A stretch of DNA of 64,000 nt from SAT2750 sp964476375 (GCA_964476375.1 CAYYZW010000159.1:1-64000); one strand, 5' to 3'; counted from the first letter of the stretch, positions 35,435 through 45,481 are shown. The notes: generated from the letters alone by a model not told the origin. A program made the numbers and translations.

Positions 35435-38400
35435 ATGGACGTTGAACACCTGGTTCAGTTGCTCGACCACCCTGGCCAGTCCGAGGACTGGCTTCACTCT
35501 CTCGGTGTCCGAAACTACCGGGCCGCCCATGCCGCACTAGCACGGATCGCCCAGTCCGGAATGACCCTTGATCTGGCGGCCCAGATGTGTGGCCAGCTCC
35601 AGCAGATCCTGCCGGCACATGGCAATGCAGACATGGCCATTGCCAACCTGGAACGGTTTGTCTCGGCCAGCCGTAATCCACTCGCCCTGGGAACTTTCTG
35701 GCAGAGGGATCACCAGGCACTTCAAACTCTGCTGGATATTTTTTCCACCAGCCAGCACTTCTCCGATCTCCTCCTGGAATACCCAGAGAGTCTCGACCTG
35801 CTGCGGATGACGGACGGCCAGCCGACCTCCCGGCAGCAGCTGGTTAACGAATTCAACAGCGAGGTCTCCGCCCTCAGCGATGATGCAAATGCACTGGCTT
35901 CGCTGACTCATCTGATCCAGCGTGAGAGGCTGCGGATCGTTTACGGGGATATCGTCCATCACCAGCCGATTGAAATTGTCGCCGAGCAGATCTCAAGCCT
36001 GGCAGAGGCCATCTGTGAAGCGGTCCTCCTGGTGGCGATGCGAAATATGCAAGCACGGCATGGCGTTCCCCGGATAGACGGAAAACAGGCTCGTTTTGTC
36101 ATACTCGGCCTGGGGCCACTTGGTGGAAAGGAACTGAGTTATTCCGGGGATATCGACCTGATGTTCCTGTGTGAAGTGCGTGGTCGGACCGATGGTGAGC
36201 AGCCGCAGGACAACGTCAAGTTTTTCCAGCGGCTGACACGAAAATTCATCCAGATGTTCCAACAGGCACTTCCCACGGGTTGTGGATTCCGCCCCCGGCT
36301 ACGAATGCAGGCCGGCTCCGACAAGGAGATTGTTGCTCTCGATATGGACAGCGCACTGCGGTACTACGACGAGTCTGGACGAACCTGGGAACGCCAGGCA
36401 ATGGTCAAGGCACGTCCGGTCGCGGGCGACCAGGGGCTGGGGTTTGAATTCGTGCAGGCAACGCACCACTGGGTCTACCGCCGTTACCTGACACCGACCG
36501 ATATCGGCGGCATCAAGGCCCTCAAGCGCCGCCTGGCCCGGCGTCTCCACCAGGGGGATGCCACCCAGCTCCAGGTCCGGTCCGGCAAGGGGGGAATCAA
36601 CAGCGTGGAACAGGTGATCCAGTTCCTGCAGCTCCTCAACGGGGGCGATCTTCATCAGCTTCGAACCACGAACACCCTGGAAGCAATCCGGAACCTGCAG
36701 CAGGCAGAATGTCTTACCGAGAAGGAGTCACAATCCCTCAGGGATAGCTACCTTTCGCTACGACACATTGAACATTACCTGCAGATCCTCTTCGATCCGG
36801 AAATGGAAACGATTCCCTCGGACGATCAGCGGCTTGCGCGTCTGGCCCAGAAGCTTGGCTATGCTGAAAACGAATCTCCCCAGGAGCTGCGACGGCGATT
36901 CCAAAAGCGACAGCAGGCAAGTGGGGAGATTCTCGTACGCCTCCTGGAAGATGCCTTCCAGGATCAGGAAGGGTCCCCGGAAGCAGACCTGCTCTATGAC
37001 CCCTGGCCTGCAGAAGAACTCATCGAATCCGTACTGCGCCGGCACCGCTTCCAGAACGTCCCTGTTGCTCATGCCAACCTGGTCGGACTCGCCAGGGAGC
37101 CCACCCGGTTCCTCTCCACGAGGCGAAGTCGATATTACCTGGCAGCCATTGCTCCGCGTTTACTCGAAGCGATCTCCCGGACACCGGATGCGGACGCGAC
37201 CCTCTCCACGCTCAGCAGCGTGAGCAACGCGATCGGCGCCAAGGGGGTTCTCTGGGAACTCTTTAGTTTTAACGCTCCATCCATGGAACTCTATGTACGC
37301 CTTTGCTCAGCGAGTCCCTACCTCGCGTCCATCCTGACCAGTTTTCCCGGCATGATCGACGAGTTGCTCGACTCGCTCCTGCTGGAGCAACTGCCTACCC
37401 AGAGAACACTGCAACGGACGCTCTCGGACCTTTGCCGGGGGGCGACTGTGATCGAGCCAATCGTCCATGGATTCAAGTCCGCCCAGCACCTGGCAGTCGG
37501 TGTCCGCGACATCCTTGGAAAGGATAATATTCGTGCCACGCACCGGGTGCTGGCGGATATCACCGAGGTTTGCCTGAGCCAGATTGCTGACTCCCAGTAC
37601 GAGCTACTGCTTGAACGTTACGGCGAGCCCACCGGCCCGGACGGAGAACGGGCATCGCTGGTCATGCTGGCACTGGGCAAGCTCGGTGCCCGGGAACCAA
37701 ACTACCATAGTGATGTCGATGTGGTCTTTCTGTTCGACAGGCAGGGAAACACTCGCCATGATCGCCGAAGTGGCGAAACGACAACCAATGCCCATTTTTT
37801 TAACGAGCTGGCACGACGCATCATCCAGGCCTGTTCCCAGCTCGGGCCACTGGGTCGGTTACTGGAACTCGACGGAAACCTGCGTGCAACATCCCCCCAT
37901 TCCCCGCTCGCTGTTTCCCTGGAGGACATGGAGCAGTTCTTTGCTTCTGCCGATGCACCCCTTTCCCAGCGACGACTTTTCTGCAAAGCCCGCGCTATTT
38001 ATGGAACGGAAAAAGCCTGCCTGCGATGTGAGGATATTGCCCGGCAGGCCGTCCGGTTGACTCCCTGGGTGGCCGATTCCGCAGCCGACATATTCCAGCA
38101 GCGGATGGAACTGGAACAGACTGCCTCAGTCCATAACATCAAGCGCGGGCCGGGCGGGACCGTGGATGTGGAAGTCATCACGGAGATGCTGCAGCTCAAG
38201 TTCGCTGACCGCTCCCCCTCGATCCTGGTCCAGGGGACGCTCGATGCATTGCAGATCCTCCGTGACGAGGGATACCTTGACGAGGAGGACTGCCGGGTTC
38301 TTTCCCAGTCCTACGACCTGCTTCGTAGTATCGAGTCCGGACTGAGGCTGATGAACACCACGGCGCGGCATGATCTTCCGGAGGAGAACAAGGGGCTGGC

Positions 38401-38533
38401 CCAGCTTGCCTTTTTGCTCGGTTATGATGACCCTCGCCAGATGGTGGAACAATCCCGGCATTACCGGGAGGAAAACCGGCGTCGCTTCCGTACCATCTTC
38501 GAACACCATTCCGCTGCCAAGCCGGTTGGTTAG
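35435..38533 (+). CDS. glnE: Bifunctional glutamine synthetase adenylyltransferase/deadenylase
   Basis: 1032 residues, close to the usual 950-1000. Two nucleotidyltransferase-fold halves are visible. The first is at LGPLGGKELSYSGDIDLMFL (adenylyl-removing in E. coli). The second is at LGKLGAREPNYHSDVDVVFL (adenylylating), each with its DxD metal pair. Each is followed by a helical bundle (GKGGINSVEQVIQFLQL and GPGGTVDVEVITEMLQL). It controls glutamine synthetase by reversible adenylylation in response to nitrogen. No glnA, glnB or glnD adjoins. It starts 144 bp after rpoD; the flavoprotein gene follows by 27 bp. Confidence 0.95.
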   Translation: MDVEHLVQLLDHPGQSEDWLHSLGVRNYRAAHAALARIAQSGMTLDLAAQMCGQLQQILPAHGNADMAIANLERFVSASRNPLALGTFWQRDHQALQTLLDIFSTSQHFSDLLLEYPESLDLLRMTDGQPTSRQQLVNEFNSEVSALSDDANALASLTHLIQRERLRIVYGDIVHHQPIEIVAEQISSLAEAICEAVLLVAMRNMQARHGVPRIDGKQARFVILGLGPLGGKELSYSGDIDLMFLCEVRGRTDGEQPQDNVKFFQRLTRKFIQMFQQALPTGCGFRPRLRMQAGSDKEIVALDMDSALRYYDESGRTWERQAMVKARPVAGDQGLGFEFVQATHHWVYRRYLTPTDIGGIKALKRRLARRLHQGDATQLQVRSGKGGINSVEQVIQFLQLLNGGDLHQLRTTNTLEAIRNLQQAECLTEKESQSLRDSYLSLRHIEHYLQILFDPEMETIPSDDQRLARLAQKLGYAENESPQELRRRFQKRQQASGEILVRLLEDAFQDQEGSPEADLLYDPWPAEELIESVLRRHRFQNVPVAHANLVGLAREPTRFLSTRRSRYYLAAIAPRLLEAISRTPDADATLSTLSSVSNAIGAKGVLWELFSFNAPSMELYVRLCSASPYLASILTSFPGMIDELLDSLLLEQLPTQRTLQRTLSDLCRGATVIEPIVHGFKSAQHLAVGVRDILGKDNIRATHRVLADITEVCLSQIADSQYELLLERYGEPTGPDGERASLVMLALGKLGAREPNYHSDVDVVFLFDRQGNTRHDRRSGETTTNAHFFNELARRIIQACSQLGPLGRLLELDGNLRATSPHSPLAVSLEDMEQFFASADAPLSQRRLFCKARAIYGTEKACLRCEDIARQAVRLTPWVADSAADIFQQRMELEQTASVHNIKRGPGGTVDVEVITEMLQLKFADRSPSILVQGTLDALQILRDEGYLDEEDCRVLSQSYDLLRSIESGLRLMNTTARHDLPEENKGLAQLAFLLGYDDPRQMVEQSRHYREENRRRFRTIFEHHSAAKPVG

Positions 38534-38560
38534 CACCCGGCAGGTGCCAGGGGACAAGAA

Positions 38561-40075
38561 ATGTCCGATTCATTTGACTGTATTGTTGTCGGAGGTGGCG
38601 GGGCGGGACTCGCCGCTGCCTATTCCGCTGCTTGCCAGGGGGCAACCGTGGCCCTGCTGGAGCGGCGTCCACAACCGGGTGGTACGACGGGGATTGCTGT
38701 CGGCTCATTTACCGCAGCGGGAACGCGCTGGCAACGACGTGCGGATATTGATGACAATCCGGTAGACCACGACGAGGATGTCTCCCTCTTTGCCGATCCG
38801 GAGCTCGAGGCTCGTAACAACCAGCCCCTGCGGCGATTTTTTCTGGAACATGCGGCGGATACCCTGCACTGGCTCCAGGAAGAACTTCGCCTGAACTACG
38901 TCGGCCCCAGCCCCGAACCACCAAATCGCTGCCCGCGAATGCACAATGTTGTCCCGGGGGCCAAGGCCTACGTGGTACGGTTTCAACTGGCATTGCGCCG
39001 CCGGGGGGCAACGGTCATCACCGGCGCAGCGGTCACTCGCTTGCTTCAGGAAAACGGCAGGATCCACGGTGTGGAATTCAGCCAGGATGGAAAACAGCAT
39101 CAGCTACGAGCCCGCCGGGGTGTTCTCCTGGCTACAGGAGACTATGCCAACAACCCGGAAATGATCGCCCGGTACAAGGGGGAAGAATATCGCGAGATCG
39201 AGGGAATCAATCCCCATGCGCTGGGGCTCGGTCATCAGCTTGCCGAGCAGGTGGGTGCCAGCCTGGTCAACATGGATATCACGTATGGACCGGAATTACG
39301 ACTGGTACCCCGCTCACGCAGACCGTTCCAGCAATGGCTCCCGGCAAGTGGTGTTGCCTCACGCTGCATGGGATGGCTTGCCGAGCGGATGCCGGGCTGG
39401 ATGATCAACCGTTTCATCAAGCGCCTCCTGGTCACCTGGCAACATCCCGAGGATGCTCTTTTCCAGGATGGTGCTATTCTCGTGAACACCCGGGGAGAGC
39501 GGTTTGTCAACGAGCTCTCCTGGCCGGAAAGAGAAATGGCCGTGGCCCGCCAGCCGGACAAGGTCGCCTACCTGCTGCTCGATGGCCGGCTTTGTGAGCT
39601 GTATTCTCGCTGGCCCAAGTTCATTTCCACCGCACCTGATATCGCCTATGCCTACGTCAGGGATTACCTTCGCCTGCGACCGGATGTTACCCTCCGCAGC
39701 ACACAGCTTGAATCACTCTGCCAGCGGCGAGGGATTGATCCCCACGTGCTGAAGTCCACCCTCGAGGAGTTTAACGGGCATGTCCGGGATGGCACCATCG
39801 ACTCCCTTGGCAGGCCAGCGGCAGATGTCGCCCTGGAGACACGTCCCTGGGTTCTGCTCGGACCGGTCAAGGCCTATTTCACAACAACCGAGGGGGGAGC
39901 AGCAATTAACCAGCGATTCCAGGTGCTGGACCAGCAGGGCCAGCCCATCCCGGGACTTTTTGCTGCCGGACAGACAGGACTGGGGGGCATGGTGCTCTGG
40001 AGCCACGGCCTGCATATCGCGTGGGCCATGACAAGCGGACGCCTTGCCGGGATCGAGATGACTGCTGAAAGCTAG
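38561..40075 (+). CDS. FAD-dependent oxidoreductase (fumarate reductase/3-ketosteroid dehydrogenase-like)
   Basis: 504 residues. The N-terminal dinucleotide motif is VVGGGGAGLAAAYSA, followed by E-R-R and PGGTTGIAVGS. The FAD-binding end is GLFAAGQTGLGGMVLWSHGLHIAWA. The middle GVLLATGDYANNPEMIARYKG is typical of the FAD_binding_2 family. No signal peptide or covalent flavin motif is seen. The substrate is unknown. AGGGGA precedes the ATG. Its last four bases overlap the end of aroE on the other strand. Confidence 0.85.
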   Translation: MSDSFDCIVVGGGGAGLAAAYSAACQGATVALLERRPQPGGTTGIAVGSFTAAGTRWQRRADIDDNPVDHDEDVSLFADPELEARNNQPLRRFFLEHAADTLHWLQEELRLNYVGPSPEPPNRCPRMHNVVPGAKAYVVRFQLALRRRGATVITGAAVTRLLQENGRIHGVEFSQDGKQHQLRARRGVLLATGDYANNPEMIARYKGEEYREIEGINPHALGLGHQLAEQVGASLVNMDITYGPELRLVPRSRRPFQQWLPASGVASRCMGWLAERMPGWMINRFIKRLLVTWQHPEDALFQDGAILVNTRGERFVNELSWPEREMAVARQPDKVAYLLLDGRLCELYSRWPKFISTAPDIAYAYVRDYLRLRPDVTLRSTQLESLCQRRGIDPHVLKSTLEEFNGHVRDGTIDSLGRPAADVALETRPWVLLGPVKAYFTTTEGGAAINQRFQVLDQQGQPIPGLFAAGQTGLGGMVLWSHGLHIAWAMTSGRLAGIEMTAES

Positions 40076-40923
40076 AGACCCAGGTATTCTTCCAGGGCTT
40101 CCCGCATCACGTTGGCATCGGGATCCACTCCTGTCCAGATTCGGTACCCGATGACGGCCTGGTTGACAAGCATCCCCAGTCCGTCCAGCACACGACAGCC
40201 ACGTTCCGCCGCATCCCGCAGCAACCTTGTTTTCGGGGGATTAAAAACCACGTCTGCTACCACCATCGAGGCTTCAAGCGTTTCCACATCCAGCGGTACT
40301 CGAGCCTCGGCATCTCCCAGTCCGATCGAGGTGGCATTGATAATAATTTCGGTCCCTGATTCGATCGCGTAGTCCCGCTCGGCACTGCTCTCCAGACGAG
40401 AGGGAATCCCCACCCGGCCGCTGATCAGGTCCACCAGTTCCTGGCCGCGTGATGCAGTACGGTTGACCACCACGATCTCCGCGACCCCCTCCAGTCCAAG
40501 TTCCACGGAAATGGCCCTGGCAGCCCCCCCTGCCCCGAGGATCACGACACGGGCGCCCTGCGGATCCACCAGTTCCTTGAGCGAGGCGACAAATCCCTTT
40601 CCATCCGTATTCTCTCCGATCAGCTGTCCGTCTTTCGCATTGACACAATTGACTGCACCCATCAGTTCTGCAGCAGTACTCAGTCCATCCAGGTGTTCGA
40701 TCACCCTGACCTTGTGTGGGATAGTAAAATTCCCACCTCGAAAACCCATCGCACGCATGCCGGCCACGGCTGGTTCCAACCCTTCCTCGGGAACCTCAAA
40801 AGTCACGTAACGCCAGTCCAGGCCGGCGGCAGCAAAAGCCCGTTCAAACATAAATTCGGTCGGGTTTCCAGCGACAGGCTGGCCCATACAACTGACAATC
40901 TTGTGGATCGGCTTACCTGTCAT
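40072..40923 (-). CDS. aroE: Shikimate dehydrogenase
   Basis: 283 residues. The substrate lysine lies in NFTIPHKV and the catalytic-partner aspartate in ENTDGKGF. The NADP site is LGAGGAARAIS followed by NRTASRGQEL. It reduces 3-dehydroshikimate to shikimate with NADPH in the pathway to chorismate. In the N-terminal strand the usual GxPxxHSxSPxxHN is replaced by MGQPVAGNPTEFMF, so the canonical serine motif differs. That variant is known in some AroE-like proteins and might affect specificity. It stands alone and converges on the flavoprotein gene. Confidence 0.87.
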   Translation of the reverse strand: MTGKPIHKIVSCMGQPVAGNPTEFMFERAFAAAGLDWRYVTFEVPEEGLEPAVAGMRAMGFRGGNFTIPHKVRVIEHLDGLSTAAELMGAVNCVNAKDGQLIGENTDGKGFVASLKELVDPQGARVVILGAGGAARAISVELGLEGVAEIVVVNRTASRGQELVDLISGRVGIPSRLESSAERDYAIESGTEIIINATSIGLGDAEARVPLDVETLEASMVVADVVFNPPKTRLLRDAAERGCRVLDGLGMLVNQAVIGYRIWTGVDPDANVMREALEEYLGL

Positions 40924-41049
40924 GGTCTACTGGTTTCCTCTCGTGAACCGTCATGATGGAAAAAAGGGGGGCGGAAGACGTACCGGTGCATGGACGTTCC
41001 TGACCCACGGCCGTTTTCTCACCCTCCCGGCAATGTTACTCTATCACCC

Positions 41050-41778
41050 ATGACAGTTCAGCAACCCGTGGGCCTGTTTATTACCGGCACCGATACCGAG
41101 GTCGGCAAGACCGTGGTCACAGCTCAGATCGCTATGGCACTCCATGCCGCCGGGAAAAAAGTGGGCGTTTACAAACCAGTCGCCAGCGGATGTCGCCGGC
41201 AGGGGGACCAGCTGGTCGCCGACGATGCACTGGCAATCTGGGAAGCGGCCGGGAAGCCCCGCTCGCTCGACGATGTCTGTCCCCAGCGTTTCGAGGCACC
41301 CCTTGCCCCTCCCCTGGCCGCGGAACAACAGGGAGACAGCGTCGACCCGGACCTTCTGCGCCGTGGGATTCTCCGCTGGCAGGAATCTAGTGATATTGTG
41401 CTTGTCGAGGGAAGCGGTGGACTCCTCTCCCCCGTTGGCGAGGAGGATTTTGCTGCCGACCTGGCGCTGGAATTCGGTTACCCCCTGCTGATCGTGGTGC
41501 CAAACCAGCTGGGAGCTATCAACCAGGCGCTGCAGACACTCGTTACCGCAACGACCTTTCGAGAGGGGCTGGTCGTGGCCGGGTTGATCCTCAACCAGCG
41601 TGACAAGGGCGGGGAGGATCCGAGCCGGGCATCGAATTCCGGCCTGCTCCAGCAATATGCCATCCCCCCGCTGCTGGCAGAACTTCCATTCCAGGGAACC
41701 CTCCCTTCTTCCATCGACTGGATGGCTCTTGCAGCGCGGCCCATAGAGCATGCTCCGGCAGGAGATGTACTCCCATGA
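41050..41778 (+). CDS. bioD: Dethiobiotin synthetase
   Basis: 242 residues from ATG 41050. The P-loop is GTDTEVGKTV, the diaminopelargonate-binding lysine is in YKPVASGCR, and the later EGSGGLLSPVGE matches the carboxylation-site loop. It closes the ureido ring of dethiobiotin using CO2 and ATP, the penultimate step of biotin synthesis. No other bio gene is adjacent. Its TGA overlaps the ATG of a methyltransferase gene (ATGA), so they are coupled. Confidence 0.93.
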   Translation: MTVQQPVGLFITGTDTEVGKTVVTAQIAMALHAAGKKVGVYKPVASGCRRQGDQLVADDALAIWEAAGKPRSLDDVCPQRFEAPLAPPLAAEQQGDSVDPDLLRRGILRWQESSDIVLVEGSGGLLSPVGEEDFAADLALEFGYPLLIVVPNQLGAINQALQTLVTATTFREGLVVAGLILNQRDKGGEDPSRASNSGLLQQYAIPPLLAELPFQGTLPSSIDWMALAARPIEHAPAGDVLP

Positions 41779-42593
41779 GCCATGGTGAACGTGACAGGGC
41801 GCGGGAGCAGAATCGTCAGGCCTGGAACAGGCTGGTGGAAAAGAAAAATCGTTTCACCCGGCCCGCCAAGGACGAGGACCTGGTCGACCCGCTGGGGACC
41901 GTGGACGCCATCGGCTGGCTGGGCGGTGACATTCGTGGCCTCAAGCTTCTCTGCCTGGCAGCGGGTGGCGGCAAGCATGGAGCCATTTACGCCCAGGCGG
42001 GCGCCCTCGTCACGGTGGTCGACCTGAGCCCTGCCATGCTGGAACTGGACCGGCAGGTCGCCGCCGAGCGGGGCCTCGACATGCGGACCGTGGAAACCTC
42101 GATGGATGACCTGGGGATGTTCGACGAGGGAGATTTCGACCTGGTGATTCAGCCGGTCAGCACCTGCTACCTCCCCAGCATCGTGCCGGTCTACCAGGCG
42201 GTCGCCAGGGTTCTTCGGCCAGGAGGGCTCTACGTGAGCCAGCACAAGCAACCGACCAGCCTGCAGTCCGGCATGGAACCCTCCGCCTCGGGATACGAGA
42301 TCCGTGAACCTTATTACCGCCAGGGTCCGCTTCCCCAGGTCAGCAACAGCTTGCTGCGGGAGGAAGGGACCCTTGAATACCTGCACCGCTGGGAGGAAAT
42401 TCTCGGTGACCTGTGTCGCTGCGGGTTTGCCATCGAAGATCTTACCGAACCGGTTCATGGGAAACGTGACGCGGAACATGGGAGCTTTGGCCACCGTGCC
42501 ATGTATATTGCTCCTTATGTCCGCATCAAGGCCCGGCGCCTGAGTGCCGACAACCGGCAGGTGAGCCCCCGCGTCATCCTTCCTGGATCCTGA
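41775..42593 (+). CDS. Class I SAM-dependent methyltransferase
   Basis: 272 residues. Motif I is LLCLAAGGGKHGAIYA, motif II is VTVVDLSPAML, and the post-I/motif IV region is DLVIQPVSTCYLPS. It is translationally coupled to bioD. A BioC-like role (malonyl-ACP methylation) is tempting from the neighbour. However, the sequence resembles generic type-11 methyltransferases, and its N-terminal NRFTRPAKDEDLVDPLGT extension is not typical of BioC. Substrate unknown. Confidence 0.8.
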   Translation: MSHGERDRAREQNRQAWNRLVEKKNRFTRPAKDEDLVDPLGTVDAIGWLGGDIRGLKLLCLAAGGGKHGAIYAQAGALVTVVDLSPAMLELDRQVAAERGLDMRTVETSMDDLGMFDEGDFDLVIQPVSTCYLPSIVPVYQAVARVLRPGGLYVSQHKQPTSLQSGMEPSASGYEIREPYYRQGPLPQVSNSLLREEGTLEYLHRWEEILGDLCRCGFAIEDLTEPVHGKRDAEHGSFGHRAMYIAPYVRIKARRLSADNRQVSPRVILPGS

Positions 42594-42619
42594 CTAACCC
42601 GTTTCATAAAATTGGCCTG

Positions 42620-43600
42620 ATGAATCTCAAGATACTTCAACCAATCGGCTGGGTCCTGCTGCTGCACTCTGTCGCCGCATTAGGTCTGTGCTCCGCGGAG
42701 CGAAGAAAAGTCATGGTCACCAGTACCATCGATGGCAGTCAGCAACCCTGTTACGTCATCCTCCCCGGTAGTTACCTGGAGGAACCGGCACCGGCACCAC
42801 TACTGGTATCGCTCCACACCTGGAGTGGGGACGTGGAGCAAAGGAACATGGCATTGGAAGCGGAAGCGGAGGAGCGTGGCTGGATCTACCTTTTCCCCCA
42901 TTTCCGCGGCGCCAACAGGCACCCTGATGCCTGCGGATCCCCCCTTTCCCAGCAGGATATTCTGGATGCAGTGGACTGGGCCTGCCGCGTGGAAAAAGTG
43001 GACCAGCGTCGCATCTACCTGACCGGTGTTTCCGGGGGGGGACACATGACAATGCTCATGGTAGGGCGTCATCCGGACCGCTGGGCAGCGGCAAGTGCAT
43101 GGGTCGGGATCAGTGACCTGGCTGCCTGGTATCACAGGCACAAGGAGGGAAATTACGGGCAGATGATGCGTGCCTGCTGCGGCGGCGCCGCCGGCCAAAG
43201 CCGGACAATTGACCGACAGTACCGGCAGCGGTCACCACTCACCTGGCTCAAGAAATCCCTGCCCGTACCACTCGACATTGCCGCAGGGGTCCATGACGGG
43301 CACACGGGAAGCGTGCCGGTTCGTCATTCGCTTGAAGCCTTCAATGTGATTGCCCGTACTGCCGGGGCAAGGGAAATCAGTGAGGAGGAAATGCAACAGA
43401 TCGGTCGTGTCGAAGGCAGGCTCCTTGAACCCACCACCTCGGACCAGGCCAGGGACCCCTCACTGGGTCGAGATATCTACCTGAGGCGCCACGCCGGCCG
43501 GTCGCGTGTTACGATTTTCGAGGGTGGACACGAGGGAGTGGCGCACGCCGCAGTCGCCTGGCTGAACCAGTTTCAGAAACCAGCGGGCCGGCGTCCCTGA
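42620..43600 (+). CDS. Exported alpha/beta hydrolase (esterase/feruloyl esterase-like)
   Basis: 326 residues with a signal peptide (about 1-27, to the LCSAE). The body has PLLVSLHTWSGD for the oxyanion loop, the nucleophile elbow TGVSGGGHMT and a C-terminal histidine in EGGHEGVAHAAVAW. The acid is probably the D in GVHDGHTGSVPV. Relatives include polyhydroxybutyrate depolymerase-like and prolyl-oligopeptidase-like esterases. It is secreted, so it probably acts on an external ester or peptide. It precedes a Gfo/Idh-SDR pair by 29 bp. Confidence 0.78.
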   Translation: MNLKILQPIGWVLLLHSVAALGLCSAERRKVMVTSTIDGSQQPCYVILPGSYLEEPAPAPLLVSLHTWSGDVEQRNMALEAEAEERGWIYLFPHFRGANRHPDACGSPLSQQDILDAVDWACRVEKVDQRRIYLTGVSGGGHMTMLMVGRHPDRWAAASAWVGISDLAAWYHRHKEGNYGQMMRACCGGAAGQSRTIDRQYRQRSPLTWLKKSLPVPLDIAAGVHDGHTGSVPVRHSLEAFNVIARTAGAREISEEEMQQIGRVEGRLLEPTTSDQARDPSLGRDIYLRRHAGRSRVTIFEGGHEGVAHAAVAWLNQFQKPAGRRP

Positions 43601-43629
43601 AAACAAGAAAAGAGCAAGGCAGGTTATCG

Positions 43630-44664
43630 ATGTCTCCAAACCACCGAGTCCTGGTGATTGGCACCGGTTCGATTGGCGAGCGGCATACCCGCTGCTTCCT
43701 TGCCACGAATCGGGCAACCGTCCAGATCTGTGAACTGGACCGGGATGTCCGACTTCGAGTCGCAGAGACCTACGGGGTGGAATCCTTTGTGGCGCTCGAG
43801 CAGGCACTTGAGAATCCACCGGATGTTGCGGTCATCTGCACCCCCGCACCGCTGCATGTCCCGATGGCCCGGAAACTGGTCCTGGCGGGAACCGATGTGC
43901 TGGTAGAAAAACCTCTGGGGACATCCCTGGACGGGGTCGACCAGCTCTGCTGGGAGATGGAACACTCGGAGCGGATTGTTGCGGTTGCCTACGTGGGAAG
44001 GCAGAACCCGATGCTGCTGGAGATGAAACAGGCTATCGATTCCCGCCGGTTCGGCAAGCCCCTGCAATTGATCATGCAGGGAGGCCAGCATTTTCCAACC
44101 TATCGACCGGCCTTCCGGGAAACCTACTACCGTGACCGGGAGACCGGTGGAGGTGCGATCCAGGACGCCCTCACACATTCCATCAACACCGCCCAGTGGC
44201 TGGTCGGACCGGTCCAGCGTGTTGCTGCAGACTGTGACCGCCTGGTCCTTGACGGGGTCAACGTGGAAGACACGGTCCACGTGATTGCCCGGCACGGACC
44301 GGTCATGGCCAGCTACACGCTGAACCAGCACCAGGCGGCCAATGAAACCCGCCTGCAAGTCGTCTGCGAGAGAGGTGTCGTCCGCCTGGAAGCTGACAAG
44401 CAGTGTTGGAAAAGCATGGTAACGCCCGGCAACGACTGGACGTTGGAAAACCAGGTCTCCCTGGAGCGAGACGACCTGTTTGTCCGCCAGGCCAACATGT
44501 TCCTTGACGCCGTCGAAAAAGGGACGCCCGTCTCCTGTACACTCGCCGAGGGCATGGAGACCCTGCAAGCCAACCTGGCAATCCTGGCAGCCGCGGATAC
44601 GGGAACCTGGCAGGAGGTCGACGAGATGATAGACAAGAAATCCCCCCAACAAGGACCATCATGA
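43630..44664 (+). CDS. Gfo/Idh/MocA-family oxidoreductase
   Basis: 344 residues. The Rossmann motif is VIGTGSIGERH, the family lysine is in VLVEKPLGTSLD, and the substrate-domain segment GGGAIQDALTHSINTAQWLVG holds the usual D-x-x-x-H. It is NAD(P)-dependent and acts on sugars or inositols; the substrate is unknown. It is cytoplasmic (no signal). The SDR downstream begins inside its stop (44661), so the two probably act in one sugar-conversion pathway. Confidence 0.87.
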   Translation: MSPNHRVLVIGTGSIGERHTRCFLATNRATVQICELDRDVRLRVAETYGVESFVALEQALENPPDVAVICTPAPLHVPMARKLVLAGTDVLVEKPLGTSLDGVDQLCWEMEHSERIVAVAYVGRQNPMLLEMKQAIDSRRFGKPLQLIMQGGQHFPTYRPAFRETYYRDRETGGGAIQDALTHSINTAQWLVGPVQRVAADCDRLVLDGVNVEDTVHVIARHGPVMASYTLNQHQAANETRLQVVCERGVVRLEADKQCWKSMVTPGNDWTLENQVSLERDDLFVRQANMFLDAVEKGTPVSCTLAEGMETLQANLAILAAADTGTWQEVDEMIDKKSPQQGPS

Positions 44665-45461
44665 TGACAACGGAACGCCACATAAAAGAACTTTTTGACC
44701 TGACTGGCAAGGTCGTGCTGATCACCGGTGCCGGCGGTTACCTGGGATCCGCCATGTGCCGGGCTTTCGTCGAAGCGGGAGCCACCGTGGTCGCCAGCAG
44801 TCGGCAGGCTGAACGCGCCCGGGAGATAGCGGCCAGCCTGGAAGAGATCGGCGGACAGCACTTCGGGGTCCAGCTGGATCACATGGACTCCGACTCCATT
44901 GACAAGGGATTTGACGAGGCGGTCTCCCTGGCGGGGCACGTCGATATCCTCATCAATAATGGAAACGAGGGCGTCGGGGAGGACCTGACAACAGTCAACG
45001 AGGAGCAATTCAACCGGCAACTTCAAAATGCCACCGGGTTTTTCCTCCTTGCCAGGCGACTTCGAGATCACCTGAATGGAAGATCAGCCGGCGGCAGCAT
45101 CATCCTGATCGGCTCGATGTACGGGGTGGTCGGCTCGTACCCGGATGCCTACGAGGGAATCTGTACTGCCAGCCCGGTCGGATACCATGCGCTCAAGGGA
45201 GGTATCGTTCACATGACACGCCACCTGGCAGCTTACTGGGCATGCGATAACATACGCGTCAATTGCCTCAGCCCGGGACCTTTTCCCAACCCGGAGAGTG
45301 CTCCGCAGGCGATGGTCGACCGGCTTTGCGAAAAACTGCCGATGAAGCGAATGGGTATCAACCATGAACTGAAGGGGGCAATCGTTTTCCTTGCAAGCGA
45401 TGCCAGCAGTTACATGACTGGGCAAAACATGATCATCGATGGTGGCTGGACCGCCTGGTAA
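44661..45461 (+). CDS. Short-chain dehydrogenase/reductase
   Basis: 266 residues. Motifs are ITGAGGYLGSAMCRAF for the nucleotide, IDILINNGN-type INNGNEG, S in LIGSMYG, and YHALKGG for Y-x-x-x-K, followed by CLSPGPFPNPE and DGGWTAW at the end. The shape resembles gluconate 5-dehydrogenase and related sugar SDRs. It is coupled to the Gfo/Idh gene (ATGATGA). Substrate not known. Confidence 0.85.
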   Translation: MMTTERHIKELFDLTGKVVLITGAGGYLGSAMCRAFVEAGATVVASSRQAERAREIAASLEEIGGQHFGVQLDHMDSDSIDKGFDEAVSLAGHVDILINNGNEGVGEDLTTVNEEQFNRQLQNATGFFLLARRLRDHLNGRSAGGSIILIGSMYGVVGSYPDAYEGICTASPVGYHALKGGIVHMTRHLAAYWACDNIRVNCLSPGPFPNPESAPQAMVDRLCEKLPMKRMGINHELKGAIVFLASDASSYMTGQNMIIDGGWTAW

Positions 45462-45481
45462 AGAACCCATGGAGGGGTTTG

